Notes: generated by a model from the letters alone, not told the origin. DNA of 64,000 nt from Betaproteobacteria bacterium (GCA_016713125.1 JADJPT010000004.1:124001-188000); one strand, 5' to 3'. Positions 53,556 through 62,522 are shown, counted from the stretch's first letter. Made by a program: numbers and translations.

Positions 53556-54464
53556 CGATCTGATCGACCAGCCCCGGCGCATCGGGATCGAGCATCCCGA
53601 TGCCCGGCAGGCTGCGCAGCCAGGTGAGTTGCCGCTTGGCCAGCTGCCGCGTCGCGGCGATGCCTTTCTCGCGCATTTCGCGCCGGTCCGTTTTTCCTTC
53701 CAGGCAGTCCCAGACCTGCCGGTAGCCCACGCAGCGCATGCTGGGCAGTTCCGCCGTCAGTGCATGGCGGCGGCGCAGCCCCTCGACCTCCTCGACCAGT
53801 CCGGCGGCCAGCATGGCGTCGAAGCGCGCCGCGATGCGCGCGTGCAGCGCCGCGCGGTCGGCGGGCAGCAGGGCGAAGCTGTGCAGCGCGAACGGCAACT
53901 CGGCGCGCGGCTGCGTGTGCAGGGCGGACAGCCGTGTGCCGGTGGCGCGCCAGACTTCGAGCGCGCGTTGCACGCGTTGCGTGTCGCCGGGGCCAGTCGA
54001 GCGGCCGTGGCCGGGTCGACGCGCGCGAGCTCGGCATGCAGAGCCGGCCAGCCGTGCTGCGCGGCCTGCGCTTCCAGCTGTGCGCGCAGCGCCGGATCGG
54101 CAGGCGGCAGTTCGTCCATGCCGTGCGCCAGCGCGCGATAGCAGAGCATGGTGCCGCCGACCAGCAGCGCCGCATGTCCGCGCGCGCGTATGGCCTGGAT
54201 CGCGGCCAGCGCGTCGGCGCGGAAGCGACCGGCGGAATAGCGCTCGGTGGGCTCGACCAGGTCGATCAGGTGATGCGGCACGCGCGCCCGCTCGGCCGCG
54301 TCCGGCTTGGCCGTGCCGATGTCCATGCCGCGGTAGACCTGTCCGGAATCGACGCTGACGATCTCGACGCCGATGCCTGCGCCCGGGCGTTCGGCGAGCG
54401 CCATGGCGAGCGCGGATTTGCCCGCTGCGGTGGGACCCAGCAGGCAGACGACGGGGAGGTTCAT
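53536..54464 (-). CDS. miaA: tRNA dimethylallyltransferase (one frameshift)
   Basis: MiaA adds a dimethylallyl group to A37 of tRNAs. N-terminal kinase-like fold: VCLLGPTAAGKSALAMALAE, VSVDSGQVYRGMDIGTAKPD, RVPHHLIDLVEPTERYSAGR, ALLVGGTMLCYRALAHGMDE. The frame changes near 53990 (one C lost from the C run, so that GDTQRVQRALEVWRATG can follow), then RFDAMLAAGLVEEVEGLRRR, AELPSMRCVGYRQVWDCLEG, GIAATRQLAKRQLTWLRSLP. About 309 residues when joined. It lies 38 bases downstream of mutL, the usual neighbour; hfq does not follow. Confidence 0.93.
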
Positions 54465-54502
54465 CGGATGGTGGCGAGGCGGCCGCAGCGGCAGCGCTGA
54501 CT

Positions 54503-56344
54503 TCAGCGTCCGCGCAGGAACAGGCGGTCGAGATCGCCCATCGACAGCTGGTACCAGGTCGGACGGCCGTGGTTGCAGCTGCCGGCGCGCTCGGTGTCCT
54601 CCATCTCGCGCAGCAGGGCGTTCATCTCCGGCGCGCTGAGCACGCGGTTGGCGCGCACGGCGGCGTGGCAGGCCATGGTCGAAAGGAGTTCGTCGCGCCG
54701 CGCGGCCAGGGCCTGCGTGGCGCCGAACTCGCGCAGGTCGGCGAGCACGCTGCGCGCCAGGGCGGCGACGTCTCCGCCGGCGAGCGCCGCAGGCACCGCG
54801 CGCACCGCCAGCGTGGTCGGCGAGGCCGGGCCGATCTCGAATCCCAGCCTGTCCAGCGCCGCCTGCTGCTCCTCGGCGGTGGCGCCGTCCAGCGCCTCGG
54901 CCTGGAACATGGCCGGCACCAGCAGCTGCTGGCGTTGCATGCCGCCGGAATCCAGGGCGTTGCGCATGCGCTCATAGACGATGCGCTCGTGCGCCGCGTG
55001 CATGTCGACCAGCACCAGACCGGCTTCGTTCTGCGCCAGGATGTAGACGCCGTGCAGCTGCGCGAGTGCGTAGCCCAGCGGTGGCGAGGATTGCGTGTCC
55101 GGCAGCGGCCGCGGCGCCGTCGCGGGCGAAGCATCGGCGGCGTGTTCGGGCCCGGCGTAGTCGCCGACCGCCGCGGAACCCGCCGGGACGAACAGCGACT
55201 GGTAGGCCTGCACCGGCTGCTCCACGCCCAGTCCGGGCTGGCGCCAGGGCGCGGCCGGCGTCCAGGCGGGCGCCAGCGCGGTTCCGCCCGTGGCGTTGGC
55301 GGCGGCCTGCGCGTAGGCGACCGGCGCCTCGCCGACGACCGCGGCCAGCGCACGTTTCACGGCGTGGTAGACGAACTGGTGCACGGCGCGCGAATCGCGA
55401 AAGCGCACCTCGGTCTTGGCCGGGTGCACGTTGACGTCCACGCCGCGCGGGTCGAGGGCGAGAAACAGCGCATAGGCGGGCTGGCGCTCGCCGTGCAGCA
55501 CGTCGGCATAGGCCTCGCCCACCGCATGCGAGAGCAGCCGGTCGCGCACGTAGCGGCCGTTGACGAAGAAGTACTGCGCGTCGGCGCGGCTGCGCGCGGC
55601 CTGCGGCGCGCCGGCGTAGCCGGCCAGCGCCAGCGCGCCGGCCTCGGCGTCCACCGCCAGGCTGGCCGCGGAGAACTCCTTGCCGAGGATGGCGGCGACG
55701 CGATCGGCCACGCCTTCGGGCGCGGCGCGCCCGCGCAGGTGCGCGCTGACGCGTCCGTTGTGCTTGAGCAGGAAGCTCACGTCGGGACGCGCCAGCGCGA
55801 TGCGCCGGAACACATCCTCGCAATGGCCGAACTCGGTGGCCTCGGTGCGCAGGAACTTGCGTCGCGCCGGGGTGTTGAAATACAGGTCTTCGACGCTGAC
55901 CGTGGTGCCGGGCTGGCGCGCGGCCGGCTCGAGCGCGCCGGTGAGCGGACCCTCGGAGCGCAGGCTGAAGGCGTGCGGTGCGCCGGGACGGCGCGAGAGC
56001 AGGGCGACGCGCGCCACCGCGGCGATGGAGGCCAGGGCCTCGCCGCGAAAGCCCATGGTGCGCACCGCCTCGAGTTCGTCGAGCGAGCCGATCTTGCTGG
56101 TGGCGTGGCGCGCCAGCGCGAGGCCCATCTCGGCTTCGGCGCTGCCGCCGCCGTCGCCCTCGACCTGCATGCGCGCAATGCCGCCCTGCTCGAGCAGCAC
56201 CGTGATCTCCGTGGCGCCGGCGTCCAGGGCGTTCTCCAGCAGTTCCTTCAGCACCGAGGCCGGGCGCTCGACCACTTCGCCGGCGGCGATCTGGCTGATC
56301 AGCAGGTCGGGCAGGACGCGGATCTGCGCGCGGGCCTGCGTCAT
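54503..56344 (-). CDS. mutL: DNA mismatch repair protein MutL
   Basis: A 613-residue MutL. GHKL ATPase: LISQIAAGEVVERPASVLKE, LLENALDAGATEITVLLEQG, MGFRGEALASIAAVARVALL, GTTVSVEDLYFNTPARRKFL and DPRGVDVNVHPAKTEVRFRD. The C-terminal dimerisation half has VDMHAAHERIVYERM, close to the endonuclease motif D-Q-H-A-x2-E-x4-E, with CHAAVRANRVL and a CNHGRPT, suggesting a nicking-competent MutL, as expected where no Dam-MutH system exists. Overlaps the ybaK-type gene by 4 bases. Confidence 0.96.
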   Translation of the reverse strand: MTQARAQIRVLPDLLISQIAAGEVVERPASVLKELLENALDAGATEITVLLEQGGIARMQVEGDGGGSAEAEMGLALARHATSKIGSLDELEAVRTMGFRGEALASIAAVARVALLSRRPGAPHAFSLRSEGPLTGALEPAARQPGTTVSVEDLYFNTPARRKFLRTEATEFGHCEDVFRRIALARPDVSFLLKHNGRVSAHLRGRAAPEGVADRVAAILGKEFSAASLAVDAEAGALALAGYAGAPQAARSRADAQYFFVNGRYVRDRLLSHAVGEAYADVLHGERQPAYALFLALDPRGVDVNVHPAKTEVRFRDSRAVHQFVYHAVKRALAAVVGEAPVAYAQAAANATGGTALAPAWTPAAPWRQPGLGVEQPVQAYQSLFVPAGSAAVGDYAGPEHAADASPATAPRPLPDTQSSPPLGYALAQLHGVYILAQNEAGLVLVDMHAAHERIVYERMRNALDSGGMQRQQLLVPAMFQAEALDGATAEEQQAALDRLGFEIGPASPTTLAVRAVPAALAGGDVAALARSVLADLREFGATQALAARRDELLSTMACHAAVRANRVLSAPEMNALLREMEDTERAGSCNHGRPTWYQLSMGDLDRLFLRGR

Positions 56345-56841
56345 GCGCCGCGCGCCTCGGTGAAGGCGGCGGCCCGCCCGCCGGTCAGGCGCAGCAGGGT
56401 GGCGTAGTCGAGGCGGAACACCGTGTGCGGATGGCCGGCCGCGGCCCAGATCTCGGCATACGCAGCCAGGCTTTCGTCGACCAGCGTGCGCATCGGCGCG
56501 GTGTGGCCCACCGGCGCCACGCCGCCGATGGCGAAGCCGCTGGCGGCGCGCACGAAGTCGGCGTCGGCCTTGCCGACCGGTTCACCCGCCAGGGCCGCGA
56601 GGCGCGCGGTGTCCACGCGCAGCGCACCGCTGGTCATGGCGAGCAGCGGCGCGTCGCTGCGCTGGCCGCGGAACACCAGCGAATTGGCGATCTGCGCCGG
56701 CGTGCAGCCCAGGGCTTCGGCCGCGGCGCGCGCGGTGCGCACCGCGCCCGGCAGTTCGACGATCTCGCCCGCGCAGCCGGCGGCCTGGAGCGCTGCGCGC
56801 ACGCGCGCGACGCTGGGCGAACTGAGGACGGGGCTGCTCAT
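56341..56841 (-). CDS. YbaK/EbsC-domain aminoacyl-tRNA deacylase
   Basis: A 166-residue stand-alone editing domain of the YbaK/ProX group: IVELPGAVRTARAAAEALGC, QIANSLVFRGQRSDAPLLAM, TSGALRVDTARLAALAGEPV (Lys in GKADADFV) and ASGFAIGGVAPVGHT (the conserved GxxxP loop). Such proteins clear mischarged tRNAs, for example Cys- or Ala-tRNA-Pro, or regulate by other means; the substrate tRNA cannot be named. Directly upstream of mutL and overlapping it, an uncommon insertion in this conserved operon. Confidence 0.9.
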   Translation of the reverse strand: MSSPVLSSPSVARVRAALQAAGCAGEIVELPGAVRTARAAAEALGCTPAQIANSLVFRGQRSDAPLLAMTSGALRVDTARLAALAGEPVGKADADFVRAASGFAIGGVAPVGHTAPMRTLVDESLAAYAEIWAAAGHPHTVFRLDYATLLRLTGGRAAAFTEARGA

Positions 56842-56919
56842 GCGCGCAAGGCCGGGGAGGGGCTGGTCGGAACGTCGTGAACCTGGGGAAAATGCTGCGG
56901 GGGATTATACAATCGGGGC

Positions 56920-57576
56920 ATGGAAATCCTGCTCTGGTTTTGGGACCTGCTGGTCCACCTCGACGCCCATCTGGCCGAACTGCTGCAGCAATACGGCACC
57001 TGGGTCTACCTGATCCTGTTCATCATCGTGTTCTGCGAGACCGGCCTGGTGGTGACGCCGTTCCTGCCCGGCGATTCGCTGCTGTTCGTGGCCGGCGCGC
57101 TGTGGGCGGCGGCCGGCATGAACGTCGAGGCCCTGGCGGCCGCGCTGCTGGTCGCGGCGATACTGGGCGACACGGTGAACTACGCGGCCGGCCGCTGGTT
57201 CGGGCCGCGCGTGTTCCAATGGGAGGATTCGCGCTGGTTCAACCGCAAGGCGCTGGACCGCACGCACGCCTTCTACGAGAAGCACGGCGGCAAGACCATC
57301 ATCATCGCGCGCTTCATGCCCTTCGTGCGCACCTTTGCGCCCTTCGTGGCCGGCGTGGGCACCATGGACTACCGGCGCTTCCTCGCCTACAACGTGATCG
57401 GCGCGGTGCTGTGGGTGGTGTCGCTGCTCTACCTGGGCTATTACTTCGGCAACCTGCCCTGGGTGAAGAAGAACCTCACGATCGTGATCTTCGGCATCAT
57501 CGGCCTGTCGCTGATGCCGATCGTGATCGAGTACCTGAAGGCGCGCCGCGCCGCCGCGGCGGCATCCGGTTCCTGA
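56920..57576 (+). CDS. DedA family membrane protein
   Basis: A 218-residue membrane protein: LNQYGTWVYL-like LLQQYGTWVYLILFIIVFCE, TGLVVTPFLPGDSLLFVAGA, LAAALLVAAILGDTVNYAAG, RWFGPRVFQWEDSRWFNRKA, KTIIIARFMPFVRTFAPFVA and GTMDYRRFLAYNVIGAVLWV. DedA proteins take part in envelope homeostasis and lipid-carrier flipping. First of three plus-strand genes inserted between the minus-strand mutL group and amiC. Element copy C follows the stop directly. Confidence 0.92.
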   Translation: MEILLWFWDLLVHLDAHLAELLQQYGTWVYLILFIIVFCETGLVVTPFLPGDSLLFVAGALWAAAGMNVEALAAALLVAAILGDTVNYAAGRWFGPRVFQWEDSRWFNRKALDRTHAFYEKHGGKTIIIARFMPFVRTFAPFVAGVGTMDYRRFLAYNVIGAVLWVVSLLYLGYYFGNLPWVKKNLTIVIFGIIGLSLMPIVIEYLKARRAAAAASGS

Positions 57577-57577
57577 T

Positions 57578-57658
57578 CGATTTTCGAACTTTCGATACAC
57601 GAAGTCCGCTCCTGGAGCCGCTGAGCGGGCAGTTCGTGTATCGATAAAGATACATCGC
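57578..57658. repeat. Intergenic palindromic element, copy C, with shared TGTATC palindrome
   Basis: Outer inverted repeat CGATACACGAA/TTCGTGTATCG (57593-57603 and 57633-57643) encloses a smaller GCTCC-T-GGAGC core (57608-57618). TGTATC-GATAAA-GATACA (57637-57654) follows, overlapping the outer arm. It contains GAACTTT (57587-57593) like copy A and aligns with the reverse complement of copy D. The GNAT gene's ribosome site GGAGGAG starts 1 base after it. Confidence 0.7.
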
Positions 57659-57668
57659 GGAGGAGATC

Positions 57669-58151
57669 ATGAGCGCAGAGCAGGACCTGACGATGCGCCG
57701 GGCGGGGCGCGCAGACCTCGAGGAAATCGTCCGCCTGCTGGCCGAGGATCAGCTCGGTGCGACGCGCGAGCGCGCGGTCTCGCCACTGCCCGAGGAGTAT
57801 GTGCGCGCTTTCGAGGGCATAGACGCGGACCCCAACAACGAACTGGTGGTGGCCTGCCAGGGCGGCGCGGCCGGTCGCGTGGTCGGCTGCCTGCAGCTGA
57901 CCTTCATTCCCTACCTGACCTACGCCGGCAGCTGGCGCGCGCTGGTCGAGGGCGTGCGCGTCGACGCCTCGGTGCGCTCGCGCGGCTACGGCGAAGCGAT
58001 GATGCGCTGGGCGGTGCAGCGCGCCGGGGAACGCGGCTGCCGAATGGTGCAGCTGACTTCGAACAAGGCGCGCAAGGATGCGATACGCTTCTACGAGCGC
58101 CTGGGCTTCAAGGCCTCGCACGAGGGCCTGAAGCTCGATCTCGGCGCCTGA
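57669..58151 (+). CDS. GNAT family N-acetyltransferase
   Basis: A 160-residue acetyltransferase: MRRAGRADLEEIVRLLAEDQ, VVACQGGAAGRVVGCLQLTF, WRALVEGVRVDASVRSRGYG (acetyl-CoA loop R-S-R-G-Y-G), EAMMRWAVQRAGERGCRMVQ and NKARKDAIRFYERLGF. The acceptor is unknown. ATG 57669 is preceded by GGAGGAG and lies just after the palindromic element, whose 18-bp palindrome sits where an operator would. Followed by a VOC-fold gene in the same direction. Confidence 0.92.
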   Translation: MSAEQDLTMRRAGRADLEEIVRLLAEDQLGATRERAVSPLPEEYVRAFEGIDADPNNELVVACQGGAAGRVVGCLQLTFIPYLTYAGSWRALVEGVRVDASVRSRGYGEAMMRWAVQRAGERGCRMVQLTSNKARKDAIRFYERLGFKASHEGLKLDLGA

Positions 58152-58183
58152 CGCCGGGTCCACGCAACGCACGGAGACAATAC

Positions 58184-58590
58184 ATGGCAGACGACGGACT
58201 GGTGGACCGCATCGACCACATCGTACTCACGGTCGCCGACATCGAGGCGACCACGCGCTTCTACGAGCGCGCGCTGGGCTTCGAGCGCGAGTTCTTCCGC
58301 GGCCCCGAGGGCCAGCCGCGCCACGCGCTGCTGTTCGGGCGGCAGAAGATCAACCTGCAGGACCGTGCCACGGAGACGCCGACCAAGGCCCGGACGCCGA
58401 CCTTCGGCTCGGGCGATTTCTGCCTGATCGCCGCGGTGCCGCTGGATCGCGTGATCGAACGCCTGCAGCGCGAGGGGTCGCGATCGAGGCCGGGCCGGTG
58501 GCGCGCCGCGGCGCGCTGGGCCCGCTGCGCTCGGTGTATTTCCGCGACCCGGACGGCAATCTGGTCGAGGTGTCGGAGTACACGGCCTAG
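58184..58590 (+). CDS. VOC (glyoxalase-like) family protein (one frameshift)
   Basis: About 135 residues: VDRIDHIVLTVADIEATTRF, YERALGFEREFFRGPEGQPR, HALLFGRQKINLQDRATETP and FGSGDFCLIAAVPLDRVIER. The frame breaks at the G4 run 58474-58477; with five G it continues VAIEAGPVARRGALGPLRSV, YFRDPDGNLVEVSEYTA and stops at 58588. The His in the first strand, the central Glu/Gln and the last Glu are consistent with a metal site. Members include virulence-type VOC proteins and dioxygenases; function unassigned. Confidence 0.9.
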
Positions 58591-58621
58591 AGGGCGGGCG
58601 GCCCGCGCGCCGCGCGCGACG

Positions 58622-59962
58622 CTAGTTCAGCGCCAGCGGCTGCGCCGCGGTCGGCGCCTGTGGACCGGCGGACACCGGCGCCTGGGGCTGGTTGGAAACC
58701 GGCCCGTGGGGCCTGGGCGGATTCTTCTGGAAGTAGCGCTTGATGCCGTTCATGATCGCGCGCGCCATCTTGTCCTGGTAGGCCTCGTCATTGAGCCGCC
58801 GCTCCTCGTCCGGGTTGCTGATGAAGGCGGTCTCGACCAGGATCGAGGGCACGTCGGGCGATTTCAGCACCGCGAAGCTGGCCTGTTCGACGCGTGGCTT
58901 GTGCAGGGTGTTGATCTCGCCGAGCTCCGAGAGCACGTGGCTGCCCAGCTTGAGGCTGTCGTTGATGGTGGCGGTCTGCGAGAGGTCGAGTAGGGTGCGC
59001 GCCAGGTACTTGTCCTTCACGTCCAGGTTCACCCCGCCGATCAGGTCGGCCTCGTTCTCCTTCTTGGCCAGCCAGCGCGCGGCCTCCGAGGTGGCGCGTT
59101 TCTCCGACAGCGCGAACACGCTGGAGCCGCGCGCATGCGGCTTGATGAAGGCATCGGCGTGCACCGAGACGAACAGGTCGGCCTTGACCTTGCGCGCCTT
59201 GTCGACCCGCACCGACAGCGGCAGGTAGTAGTCGCCGTCCCGCGTCAGCAGCGCGCGCATGCCCGGCTCCTGGTCGATCAGGCGCTTCAGGCGCATGGCG
59301 ATGCTCAGCGTGATGTCCTTCTCCAGGCTGCCGCCGCGGCCGCGCGCGCCCGGATCCTCGCCGCCGTGCCCGGGGTCGATGACGATGGTGGCCAGTCGCG
59401 CGACCCGGCCCCTGGCCGGCGCGGCCGGCTCGGGGGCGCCCGCCTGCTCCGCCGGCCTGGACGCGGCCTCGGCGGGTTTGGCGGCCGGCTCCACGGGCCT
59501 GCGCGCCGCTTCGCTTTCGAGCAGTGCGAGCAGCGGGTCGGGCGCGACCGTGGGGTAGATGTCGAGCACCAGGCGATGGCCGTAGTCGGCCACCGGGCGC
59601 AGCGCGAATGCCTGGGCGCGCACTTCGGCCTTGAGGTCGAGCACCACGCGCACCACGCCGGGCCGGTTGCAGCCCACGCGCAGGCTGGCGATGTAGGGGT
59701 CGCCGGCGGTGACCTTGGCGGCCAGGTCGGCCAGCGCTGCGCTCATCTCCATGCCTTCGAGGTCGAGCACCAGCCGTTCGGGATCCTTGACCGAGAACAG
59801 GGTGTACTTGATTTCCTGCCTGGCCTCGAAGGTGAGGCGCGTGTAGTCGCGTGCCGGCCAGATGCGTGTGCCGACGATCTGGTCGGCCAGCGCGGGTGCG
59901 GCGAGTGAGAGGAAGAACGTCGCTAGGAGGAAAGCAGCGAGGCGAGCGCGGAGGCGCGCCAC
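58622..59962 (-). CDS. amiC: N-acetylmuramoyl-L-alanine amidase (AmiC/AmiB type)
   Basis: Periplasmic peptidoglycan amidase of cell separation. A signal peptide (ARLAAFLLATFFLSLAAPAL) is followed by an AMIN domain (IVGTRIWPARDYTRLTFEAR, LVLDLEGMEMSAALADLAAK) and Amidase_3: TIVIDPGHGGEDPGARGRGG, SLEKDITLSIAMRLKRLIDQ, LFVSVHADAFIKPHARGSSV, VLKSPDVPSILVETAFISNP (zinc His and Glu residues). The tail is Pro/Gln-rich. GTG 59962 gives 446 residues and overlaps tsaE by 40 bases; starts further upstream would lie deep inside tsaE. Confidence 0.95.
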   Translation of the reverse strand: MARLRARLAAFLLATFFLSLAAPALADQIVGTRIWPARDYTRLTFEARQEIKYTLFSVKDPERLVLDLEGMEMSAALADLAAKVTAGDPYIASLRVGCNRPGVVRVVLDLKAEVRAQAFALRPVADYGHRLVLDIYPTVAPDPLLALLESEAARRPVEPAAKPAEAASRPAEQAGAPEPAAPARGRVARLATIVIDPGHGGEDPGARGRGGSLEKDITLSIAMRLKRLIDQEPGMRALLTRDGDYYLPLSVRVDKARKVKADLFVSVHADAFIKPHARGSSVFALSEKRATSEAARWLAKKENEADLIGGVNLDVKDKYLARTLLDLSQTATINDSLKLGSHVLSELGEINTLHKPRVEQASFAVLKSPDVPSILVETAFISNPDEERRLNDEAYQDKMARAIMNGIKRYFQKNPPRPHGPVSNQPQAPVSAGPQAPTAAQPLALN

Positions 59963-60435
59963 AGGCGACCGGCCGGCGTACGGGCGGCCAGACGCGCACG
60001 GCGTCCGGGCGCCGCGATCTCCAGCGTCAAGTGCAGGTCGGGCGGGGACAGCAGACCCTCCGCCATCTCCGGCCATTCGACGATGCACAAAGACTCCGGG
60101 TTGAAGTGTTCCCGGAAGCCCGAGCTCACCCATTCCTCGCGGTCCTTGAACCGATAAAAATCAAAGTGATAGAAGTTTAACCGAGAAACCACATAAGCTT
60201 CAAGCAATGTGTAGGTCGGGCTTTTCACGCGCCCGGCGTGTCCCAGGCGGCGCAACAGGCCGCGCACCAGCGTGGTTTTGCCCGCGCCGAGCTCCCCGGA
60301 CAGGTGCAGGACGCGACCGGCCAGCCCCTCGGGACCCGGGCTGGCCAGGGCGGCGCCCAGCGCCAGCGTGGCGTCTTCCCCGGCCAGCGGCAGGGTGGCG
60401 AGTGCGGGAGCGGCGGTGTCTGGGTTCTGGTTCAT
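59923..60435 (-). CDS. tsaE: tRNA threonylcarbamoyladenosine biosynthesis protein TsaE
   Basis: ATPase subunit of the TsaBDE complex that makes t6A37. The 170-residue protein has Walker A HLSGELGAGKTTLVRGLLRR, LGHAGRVKSPTYTLLEAYVV and IVEWPEMAEGLLSPPDLHLT. ATG 60435 (MNQNPDT) removes a 12-residue upstream extension. It runs into amiC with a 40-base overlap and starts 17 bases from the divergent queG, a gene order kept widely in proteobacteria. Confidence 0.94.
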   Translation of the reverse strand: MNQNPDTAAPALATLPLAGEDATLALGAALASPGPEGLAGRVLHLSGELGAGKTTLVRGLLRRLGHAGRVKSPTYTLLEAYVVSRLNFYHFDFYRFKDREEWVSSGFREHFNPESLCIVEWPEMAEGLLSPPDLHLTLEIAAPGRRARLAARTPAGRLWRASALASLLSS

Positions 60436-60452
60436 GTTGTTAACATCGGGCG

Positions 60453-61532
60453 ATGCAAGACATGCGTGCAAGCGGCGGTCGGGAATACGCGGAGCTGGCT
60501 CTGGCGGTCAAGGCCTGGGGCCGCGAACTCGGCTTCCAGGCGGTGGGCATCGCGGACACCGAGTTGACGGGTGCGGAGGCGCACCTGCAAGACTGGCTGG
60601 CGCGCGGCTGGCATGGCGAGATGGAGTATATGGCACGCCACGGCCGGCGTCGCACGCGTCCGGCCGAGCTGGTGCCGGGTACCTTGCGCGTGATCGCCTG
60701 CCGGATGAACTACGCGACCGAACTGCGCGCGGGGGAGGAGGTGCTGGCGGCGCTGGCCGGCGACTCGCAGCTCGCCTACGTGGCGCGGTATGCGCGCGGC
60801 CGCGACTATCACAAGCTGCTGCGCGCCCGGCTGCAGGCGCTGGCCGATCGCATCGCCGCCGAGATCGGCGAGTTCGGCTACCGCGTGTTCACGGATTCCG
60901 CGCCGGTGATGGAGGTCGAGCTCGCCGCCAAGGCCGGACTGGGCTGGCGCGGCAAGCACACGCTGCTGCTGTCGCGCGAGGCCGGCTCGTACTTCTTCCT
61001 CGGCGAGATCTACACCGACCTGCCGCTGCCGGTCGATGCGCCCGTGGAGCCGCATTGCGGCTCCTGCACCAGCTGCATGAGCGTCTGTCCCACGCAGGCG
61101 ATACGCGGCCCGTATTCGCTGGAAGCGCGGCGCTGCATTTCCTACCTGACCATCGAGCTGAAGGGCAGCATCCCGCTGGAGTTCCGGACGCTGATCGGCA
61201 ATCGCGTGTATGGCTGCGACGACTGCCAGCTGGTGTGCCCGTGGAATTCTTTCGCGCAACGCAGCGATGAACCGGATTTCGCGGTGAGGAACGGTCTGGA
61301 CAGTGCGCGACTGGTCGAGTTGTTTGCCTGGAACGCGGCCGAATTCGAGGCGCGCATGGCCGGTTCCGCGATACGCCGCATCGGCCACGAACGCTGGCTG
61401 CGCAACCTGGCGGTGGGCTTGGGCAATGCGCGGACCAGCTCAGACGTGATCGCGGCTCTGCACAGCCGCGCCGACGATCCGTCGGCGCTGGTGCGCGAGC
61501 ATGTCGCGTGGGCGTTGCAGAGGCATGTGTGA
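60453..61532 (+). CDS. queG: Epoxyqueuosine reductase
   Basis: Last step of queuosine synthesis in tRNA, using cobalamin and two Fe-S clusters. The 359-residue protein has GFQAVGIADTELTGAEAHLQ, MEYMARHGRRRTRPAELVPG, AGLGWRGKHTLLLSREAGSY, FFLGEIYTDLPL, the clusters CGSCTSCMSVCPTQAI and CDDCQLVCPWN, RRCISYLTIELKGSIP and a C-terminal HEAT-like ALVREHVAWALQRH. Divergent from tsaE. The stop lies inside the first unit of a tandem repeat. Confidence 0.96.
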   Translation: MQDMRASGGREYAELALAVKAWGRELGFQAVGIADTELTGAEAHLQDWLARGWHGEMEYMARHGRRRTRPAELVPGTLRVIACRMNYATELRAGEEVLAALAGDSQLAYVARYARGRDYHKLLRARLQALADRIAAEIGEFGYRVFTDSAPVMEVELAAKAGLGWRGKHTLLLSREAGSYFFLGEIYTDLPLPVDAPVEPHCGSCTSCMSVCPTQAIRGPYSLEARRCISYLTIELKGSIPLEFRTLIGNRVYGCDDCQLVCPWNSFAQRSDEPDFAVRNGLDSARLVELFAWNAAEFEARMAGSAIRRIGHERWLRNLAVGLGNARTSSDVIAALHSRADDPSALVREHVAWALQRHV

Positions 61533-61584
61533 GCATGCCGACCCACGATGGGCAGGTGTGAGCATGCCGTCTCACGACGGGCAA
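61527..61584 (+). repeat. Two-copy 29-bp tandem repeat at the queG-hydrolase junction
   Basis: Units 61527-61555 and 61556-61584 agree at 25 of 29 positions and begin GTGTGAGCATGCCG. Each carries a TGA-GC-ATG stop-start overlap. Unit 1 supplies the queG stop; the hydrolase start ATG 61587 lies just after unit 2 in a third GC-ATG-AGC. Looks like a local duplication of the gene junction. Confidence 0.8.
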
Positions 61585-61586
61585 GC

Positions 61587-62519
61587 ATGAGCGAAACCGC
61601 GCCGCCCTGGGAAGCCGATGTCCTGTTGCCAGCCTACGAGGCCGCAACGCTGGCGTTCCCGCCGGATTACGACGGTGAGGTGGTGGCCACGCTGGTGCGC
61701 CGGGCCGCGTCCGCGCCGCAGTCGCGTGCGCTGCTCTACGTGCACGGCTTCATCGACTATTTCTTCCAGGCGCACATGGCGGAGCGCTGCGCGCGCGAAG
61801 GCTGGGGGTTCTACGCGCTGGACCTGCGCAAGCACGGCCGCTCGCTGCGGCCGCACCAGCATCCGAATTTCTGCAAGTCGGTGCACGAGTACTTCGCCGA
61901 CATCACCTGCGCGATCGACCTGCTGTACGAGAGGGAGGGCGTGCGCGAGCTGGTGCTTGCCGGGCATTCGACCGGCGGTCTGGTGACGGCGCTGTACGCC
62001 GACCACGGCGAGTGCCGCGAACGGGTCGGTGCGCTGTGGCTGAACAGCCCGTTTTTCGAGTTCAACGTGCCGCCCGCCATGCAGGCGCAACTGGCGCTGG
62101 CCGCCGGCACGGGCCGATTCTTCCCGTTCCTGAGCGATCCCCGCGGACTGTCACCGGACTATCCGCGCAGCCTGCACAGGAAGCATGAAGGGGAGTGGGA
62201 TTTCGACCTGCGCTACAAGCCGATCGAGGGTTTTCCCGCGTACTTCGGCTGGATCGCCGCGATACGCGCCGCGCATGCGCGCCTGCACGCCGGCCTGGCG
62301 ATCCGCTGCCCGGTGCTGGTCATGCATTCGGATGCGGCCGACATCGTGCTCGACGCGCGGCACATCGCGCGCTGGGCGCCGCGGCTGGGTGACGATGTCG
62401 AGGTGCAGGCGTATCCGGGCGCACTGCACGACCTGGTGCTGTCGCGCGAACCGGTACGCGAGGCGGTATTCGGCGCGCTGTTCGACTGGCTGTCGCGCCG
62501 CCTGCCGGAGTCGCACTAG
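61587..62519 (+). CDS. Alpha/beta hydrolase (serine aminopeptidase S33-like)
   Basis: A 310-residue alpha/beta hydrolase: ALLYVHGFIDYFFQAHMAER, FYALDLRKHGRSLRPHQHPN, VRELVLAGHSTGGLVTALYA (nucleophile Ser in GHSTG), LWLNSPFFEFNVPPAMQAQL, LVMHSDAADIVLDARHIARW (acid) and YPGALHDLVLSREPVREAVF (His). Fits monoglyceride lipase/lysophospholipase-like enzymes without a signal peptide. ATG 61587 follows the tandem repeat. Substrate unknown; convergent with sseA with 3 bases between stops. Confidence 0.9.
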   Translation: MSETAPPWEADVLLPAYEAATLAFPPDYDGEVVATLVRRAASAPQSRALLYVHGFIDYFFQAHMAERCAREGWGFYALDLRKHGRSLRPHQHPNFCKSVHEYFADITCAIDLLYEREGVRELVLAGHSTGGLVTALYADHGECRERVGALWLNSPFFEFNVPPAMQAQLALAAGTGRFFPFLSDPRGLSPDYPRSLHRKHEGEWDFDLRYKPIEGFPAYFGWIAAIRAAHARLHAGLAIRCPVLVMHSDAADIVLDARHIARWAPRLGDDVEVQAYPGALHDLVLSREPVREAVFGALFDWLSRRLPESH

Positions 62520-62522
62520 CCG

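Noticed and set aside
61527..61584. CRISPR array
   Set aside because: Only two directly adjacent units without spacers, at a gene junction and with no cas genes.
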